Program-made: the position numbers and the translations under genes
From: an uncultured Alphaproteobacteria bacterium
Lineage (GTDB): Bacteria; Pseudomonadota; Alphaproteobacteria; Micropepsales; Micropepsaceae
Length of the DNA stretch: 9,864 bases
Assembly: GCA_903922545.1 (NCBI GenBank)
Contig: CAIXUE010000227.1
Location: 1-9,864 of the forward strand
Direction of reading: 5' to 3'
Part shown: piece by piece, positions 7,178 through 9,864 of the stretch
Numbering within the stretch: the stretch's first letter is position 1
Layout of the letters: each line of letters begins with the position of its first letter
Notes under the pieces: model-generated
Databases searched by the model: none
The model's input: the letters and a program-made list of their open reading frames with translations, nothing else
Told to the model about the DNA's origin: nothing

Positions 7178-7212
7178 TTCATTTCTGACCGCTTGGCGGT
7201 CAGAAATGAATG
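7176..7212 (+). terminator. Perfect 17-bp hairpin directly after tRNA-His, possible terminator without T-tract
   Basis: Bases 7176-7192 are exactly complementary to 7196-7212, with only TTG (7193-7195) as loop. The left arm starts within the encoded CCA (last CA of the tRNA). The stem is AT-rich at its base and GC-rich near the loop (CCGC/GCGG). ACAAGCGC follows, not a T-run, so it is not a standard intrinsic terminator. It could still stop or process the tRNA transcript, protect the 3' end, or be a relic of an inserted element. Confidence 0.55.
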
Positions 7213-7216
7213 ACAA

Positions 7217-7250
7217 GCGCGCCCGCGCGCCAGCGCAGTGAGGGCGCGCG
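7217..7250. repeat. GC-only inverted repeat between tRNA-His and the 105-residue gene
   Basis: A run of almost pure G and C folds in two overlapping ways: GCGCGCCC (7217-7224) with GGGCGCGC (7242-7249), or CGCGCGCC (7224-7231) with GGCGCGCG (7243-7250). The rest of the spacer from 7213 to 7295 shows only the AGGA ribosome-binding site for the next gene. Confidence 0.45.
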
Positions 7251-7295
7251 CGTCAGGCGAATACGCCGGCCTACTGCCCAAACCAGGATACCTCC

Positions 7296-7613
7296 ATGAC
7301 CAAAGAAGAAATCACCGCCTGGGCAACCGCCAATGGCTGGCAGATGATGGATGGTCATCTTTGCCTCACCAAACCTGCCGCCCCGCACCCTGCAATCGTC
7401 CGGCTGGTGCTGAAAGCGACCGTGGCCAGCGTGGAAATCAAAAAGCCCGCCGGCAAATGGGAAAAGGTCGCCAGCGAAAGCTACGCCAAAATCGAAGCTG
7501 ATTCTGAAACCGGCATGCCCGGCGGCCTGGGCTTTTCCACCATCACGGGTCTCTCCCTGCTGATGCGCGATAACAAGGACCGGCAGGTATTCTCCCGCAT
7601 GGGCAAGGGCTGA
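7296..7613 (+). CDS. Small conserved-looking protein of unknown function (105 residues)
   Basis: ATG at 7296 is preceded by AGGA at 7285-7288 (7-nt spacing). The product begins MTKEEITAWATANGWQMMDG, a likely helix followed by a turn, then HLCLTKPAAPHPAIVRLVLKATVASVEIKK (21-50), which alternates hydrophobic and charged residues like two beta strands. The rest is charged: WEKVASESYAKIEADSETG, then a Gly-rich turn (GMPGGLGF) and LSLLMRDNKDRQVFSRMG. No signal peptide, membrane segment or metal motif is seen, so it is likely a soluble cytoplasmic protein. Amino-acid composition is protein-like and the opposite-strand frames look like shadows. It sits 119 bp after the tRNA and could be read from the same promoter. 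No named family recognised. Confidence 0.75.
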   Translation: MTKEEITAWATANGWQMMDGHLCLTKPAAPHPAIVRLVLKATVASVEIKKPAGKWEKVASESYAKIEADSETGMPGGLGFSTITGLSLLMRDNKDRQVFSRMGKG

Positions 7614-7705
7614 CGCGCTGGTGCTTGCAATTTGGGCATTTTTCGCGCGCCCATTCTCTTCGCAGCCGCAACCCAAAACGGGCGAAATTTGGCGAATTGG
7701 CCGAA

Positions 7706-7740
7706 TTGACAAGCTGTTATGGCGGGACAAAACTCCCGCC
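7706..7740 (+). promoter_or_regulatory. Promoter with adjacent dyad for the NHL-repeat gene
   Basis: A consensus -35 box TTGACA lies at 7706-7711. A weak -10 (AAAACT, 7729-7734) follows at 17-nt spacing, about 33 nt before the ATG. The -10 sits inside an inverted repeat: GGCGGGA at 7721-7727 pairs with TCCCGCC at 7734-7740 around a CAAAAC centre, so a repressor binding there would cover the promoter; the dyad may equally be a leader hairpin. Just upstream (about 7679-7705) are three near-copies of GGCGAAT-like sequence. The spacer 7614-7705 shows no clear terminator for the upstream gene, only a weak TGGGC/GCCCA stem at 7633-7653. Confidence 0.5.
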
Positions 7741-7766
7741 CAATAATCAACAATCAGGGGTCTGGG

Positions 7767-9287
7767 ATGAGAAACGCCGTCATTTTTTCCGCATTGTTAT
7801 TGACGGGGCTGGCAGCGCTGCCAGTGCGCGCCGCCGACACGGATGTGCTGACCAAGAACGGCGTGCTTGACCGCCTGGTGCAGCAGACCGGCGTTTACAA
7901 CAAATCCAAAACCGGCACTGCGCCCGGCTTTGTTTCCGATCCCACCTGGCCGCAGGTTCTGCCGCACAGCTGGCTGCTCGGCCAGGTCGGCGGTCTTTAT
8001 GTCGATCAGCATGATCACATCTGGGTCTATAACCGTCCCCGCACCATGACCACCGATGAATCGGGTCTGGATGGCGCGGTGCCCGGCGCCAAGAACAACG
8101 CCGGTGTGCCGATCAGCGGCATCGGCTTCCCCCGTCCCAATGGCCCCATCGCCGATTGCTGCAGGGCGGCGCCCTCGGTGCTGGAATTCGACGCTGACGG
8201 CAAGCTGCTCCAGGCCTGGGGTGGTCCCTCAGATCCGGGCTGGATGGAAACGCATTGCAAGGAAGCTGATGGCTGCATCTGGCCCAACACCGAACACGGC
8301 ATCTATGTCGATCAGAACGACAATGTCTGGCTGGGCGGCAATGGCGGCCCGGCCCGTGGTGCTGCGGCTGGCCGCGGCGCCCGCCCTGGTGCGCCGGCCG
8401 AACCGCCGGCGCCCTGGACCACCAATCGCAGCGGCGGCTCTGACGGCTTCATCCTGAAGTTCGACATGAAGGGCAACTTCAAGATGCGGATCGGCGGCAC
8501 GCCGCAGGGTCCCAACAGCAATGACACCAATGGCGGCATCAACGGCACCCCGGTGCTGGATCTGCCCGCCGACATGATGGTCGATCCCAAGACCAACCGC
8601 CTCTATGTCGCGGATGGCTATGGCAATCGCCGCGTGCTGATCGTGGATGCCGACACCGGCAAATATATCGGCCATTTCGGCGCCTATGGTAACAACCCGA
8701 TCGACGACGCCGCCGCAAAAGCCGCCGGCCCCTGGATGAATGATTATACCAAGGGCAACACCAAGCCGGCTTTCTTCCGCAATCCGGTGCATTGCGTGAA
8801 GATCGCCAATGACGGGAAAATCTATGTCTGCGACCGCGGCAATGACCGCATGCAGGTGTTTGATTCCAAGGATCCCAATCTGGGCAAGCCTTGCAGCAAT
8901 CCCAACGGCGAAGCGGGCAAGTGCGGTTTTGTCACCGAGCGCCTGATCAGCGAGCACACCGATACGCCGCCTCCTGGCACCGCCGTGTCGCTGAACTTCT
9001 CCAAGGACCCGGGACAGAGCTGCCTCTATGTCGGCGACAATTCCAACATGACTGTCTACATCCTGAACCGTTCCAACCTGCAGGAACTGGGACGTTTCGG
9101 ACGCAGCGGCCGCATGGTGGGCGACTTCCACTGGCTGCATCAGGTCAGCGTGGACAGCAAAGGCAATATCTATACGGCGGAAGTGGATGTGGGTAAGCGC
9201 ATCCAGAAATTCCTCCATTACGGGTCAAACACCTGCAGTGGCACGGGTAACCCGGTCATCGGCGGCGTGGTGCCCGAGAACAGGTAA
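7767..9287 (+). CDS. Exported NHL-repeat (six-bladed beta-propeller) protein
   Basis: 506 residues from ATG at 7767, preceded by AGGGG at 7756-7760. A Sec signal peptide covers residues 1-22 (MRNAVIFSALLLTGLAALPVRA, cleavage before AD). The mature chain has six blade-like repeats: GLYVDQHDHIWVYNR (76-90), GIYVDQNDNVWLGGN (178-192), MMVDPKTNRLYVADGYGNRRV (270-290), CVKIANDGKIYVCDRGNDRMQVF (343-365), a diverged blade with CLYVGDNSNMTVYIL (419-433), and QVSVDSKGNIYTAEVDVGKRIQKF (459-482). This is the NHL fold, related to peptidyl-hydroxyglycine lyases and other periplasmic propellers. Ten cysteines in the mature chain (131, 132, 164, 170, 343, 355, 376, 386, 419, 490) suggest disulfides. A Gly/Ala/Arg/Pro stretch at 194-216 interrupts the repeat following blade two. 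Catalytic role cannot be assigned; binding or an amidating-lyase-like activity are options. It appears monocistronic. Confidence 0.9.
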   Translation: MRNAVIFSALLLTGLAALPVRAADTDVLTKNGVLDRLVQQTGVYNKSKTGTAPGFVSDPTWPQVLPHSWLLGQVGGLYVDQHDHIWVYNRPRTMTTDESGLDGAVPGAKNNAGVPISGIGFPRPNGPIADCCRAAPSVLEFDADGKLLQAWGGPSDPGWMETHCKEADGCIWPNTEHGIYVDQNDNVWLGGNGGPARGAAAGRGARPGAPAEPPAPWTTNRSGGSDGFILKFDMKGNFKMRIGGTPQGPNSNDTNGGINGTPVLDLPADMMVDPKTNRLYVADGYGNRRVLIVDADTGKYIGHFGAYGNNPIDDAAAKAAGPWMNDYTKGNTKPAFFRNPVHCVKIANDGKIYVCDRGNDRMQVFDSKDPNLGKPCSNPNGEAGKCGFVTERLISEHTDTPPPGTAVSLNFSKDPGQSCLYVGDNSNMTVYILNRSNLQELGRFGRSGRMVGDFHWLHQVSVDSKGNIYTAEVDVGKRIQKFLHYGSNTCSGTGNPVIGGVVPENR

Positions 9288-9289
9288 GC

Positions 9290-9386
9290 GGCGCGTTCTT
9301 TTGGCCGCCGAGTGCGTCGCGCGTGCTCACGTACGTCCGTACGCTCCGCGCGACGCTCCTGCCCGGACGGCCAAAATTGACGCGCC
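9290..9386. repeat. 97-bp nested palindromic element after the NHL-repeat gene
   Basis: Three tiers of inverted repeat share one centre. Outer: GGCGCGT (9290-9296) with ACGCGCC (9380-9386), then TTTTGGCCG (9299-9307) with CGGCCAAAA (9368-9376). Middle: GCGTCGCGCG (9314-9323) with CGCGCGACGC (9347-9356), perfect. Inner: CGTACG (9330-9335) with CGTACG (9338-9343). It begins two bases after the gene's stop codon and ends before a separate terminator. It has no open frame of note and looks like a REP-type dispersed palindrome or a structured 3' UTR. A further small stem, GCCTC/GAGGC, lies at 9384-9397. Confidence 0.7.
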
Positions 9387-9409
9387 TCGCTAGAGGCTCG
9401 TAGTCAAGA

Positions 9410-9445
9410 AAAAGCCGGGCATCGCAAATGCGGTGCCCGGCTTTT
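9410..9445. terminator. Bidirectional intrinsic terminator between convergent genes
   Basis: A 16-bp stem pairs 9410-9425 with 9430-9445 around the loop AAAT, with a single G:U wobble (9422 with 9433). The stem base is A4/T4. On the plus strand it is followed by a T-rich CTCTT, ending the NHL-repeat transcript. On the minus strand the A-run at 9409-9413 reads as T5, ending the CoA-transferase transcript. Its position between convergent stops (9287 and 9471) fits a shared terminator. Confidence 0.9.
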
Positions 9446-9470
9446 CTCTTAATCACCTTGGCCGGACTTC

Positions 9471-9864
9471 TCAGACCTTGCTGGTGAAATCCGCTTCGGT
9501 CTTGGCTTTGACATCGGCCAGCGTCGCATCCGGCGCCAATTCCATCAGCGTCAGGCCGCCTTTTTTGCGGTCCACTTCAAACACCGCAAGGTCCGTGATC
9601 ACCATGTCGATGCAGGCGCTGCCGGTCAGCGGCAGGGTGCATTTCTTCAAAATCTTGGATTGGCCTGCCTTGTTGGCATGCTCCATCACCACGATCACGC
9701 GCTTGACGCCGGCCACCAGGTCCATCGCCCCGCCCATGCCTTTGACCATTTTTCCGGGGATGGTCCAGTTGGCGATATCCCCCTTTTCGGACACTTCCAT
9801 CGCGCCCAGCACGGCCATGTCGATATGACCGCCACGGATCATGGCGAAACTGTCGGAGGATGAA
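9471..9864 (-). CDS. scoB: 3-oxoacid CoA-transferase subunit B (5' end cut by window edge)
   Basis: C-terminal 130 residues of a class I CoA-transferase beta subunit (family about 210-215 residues), which moves CoA from succinyl-CoA to a 3-oxoacid such as acetoacetate in ketone-body or short-chain acid use. The frame is open to the right edge ([20 protein letters not shown]...), so the true start lies beyond 9864; the Met at 9842 is internal. Diagnostic stretches are [72 protein letters not shown] and [12 protein letters not shown], then [23 protein letters not shown]. The catalytic glutamate of the ENG motif lies in the missing N-terminal part. Subunit A (scoA) would be expected just upstream, outside the window. 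Close relatives pcaJ and atoA cannot be excluded from this fragment. Confidence 0.92.
   Translation of the reverse strand, partial: SSSDSFAMIRGGHIDMAVLGAMEVSEKGDIANWTIPGKMVKGMGGAMDLVAGVKRVIVVMEHANKAGQSKILKKCTLPLTGSACIDMVITDLAVFEVDRKKGGLTLMELAPDATLADVKAKTEADFTSKV

Noticed and set aside
7081..7295. tRNA-linked integration site for a genomic island
   Set aside because: No integrase gene and no second copy of the tRNA 3' end were seen in the window; the hairpin alone is not enough.
7200..7730. Minus-strand open frame (176 codons) over the 105-residue gene
   Set aside because: Gly/His/Phe-rich shadow composition, crosses the tRNA-flanking hairpin, and lacks a plausible ribosome-binding site; the plus-strand gene is the better candidate.
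8229..9218. Long minus-strand open frame (329 codons) opposite the NHL-repeat gene
   Set aside because: It mirrors the codons of a clear exported propeller protein; its composition (runs of His, Ala, Val, Gly) and lack of recognisable motifs are typical of antisense shadows in GC-rich DNA.
1..9864. CRISPR array, insertion sequence, toxin-antitoxin pair or defence cluster
   Set aside because: No regularly spaced direct repeats, no transposase or nuclease motifs and no small paired genes of that type were found.

Overview
The window (9,864 bases, GC-rich, densely coding) looks like the chromosome of an alphaproteobacterium. The best sequence evidence is the tRNA-His: it has A at the discriminator position and no G-1:C73 pair, a trait known from a large alphaproteobacterial clade. 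The protein families fit this (an Opp-type importer with a fused double ATPase, an exported NHL-repeat protein, an SCOT-type CoA-transferase). I cannot name a genus with confidence.

Layout. 1-1550 (-): most of an OppA-like peptide-binding protein, cut by the left edge. 1671-2258 (+): a small exported protein of unknown function, divergent from oppA across a 120-bp spacer that holds an 11-bp inverted repeat. 2263-6941 (-): a tight four-gene operon, read right to left, encoding a PotD-like binding protein, OppB, OppC and a fused OppD-OppF ATPase. Its genes are 1 nt apart, overlapped by 4 nt (GTGA) and overlapped by 1 nt (TGATG). 7101-7177 (+): tRNA-His(GTG) with encoded CCA, followed at once by a perfect 17-bp hairpin. 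7296-7613 (+): a 105-residue protein of unknown function. 7767-9287 (+): an exported six-bladed NHL-type beta-propeller protein behind a consensus TTGACA box. 9290-9386: a large nested palindrome. 9410-9445: a strong bidirectional terminator. 9471-9864 (-): the C-terminal part of subunit B of a 3-oxoacid CoA-transferase, cut by the right edge.

How the genes work together. OppB, OppC and the fused ATPase form a complete inner-membrane engine for a peptide-type ABC importer. Two binding proteins of different classes are on hand: a class-C OppA-like protein transcribed separately, and a PotD-like (polyamine-type) protein that is the first gene of the operon. This mixed arrangement is the most unusual genetic feature. 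The other genes show no obvious link to the transporter. I did not find a convincing undescribed defence, mobile or CRISPR-like system. The best leads are the mixed importer, the structured non-coding elements at 1563-1605, 7176-7212 and 9290-9386, and the cysteine-free C-terminus of the ATPase.
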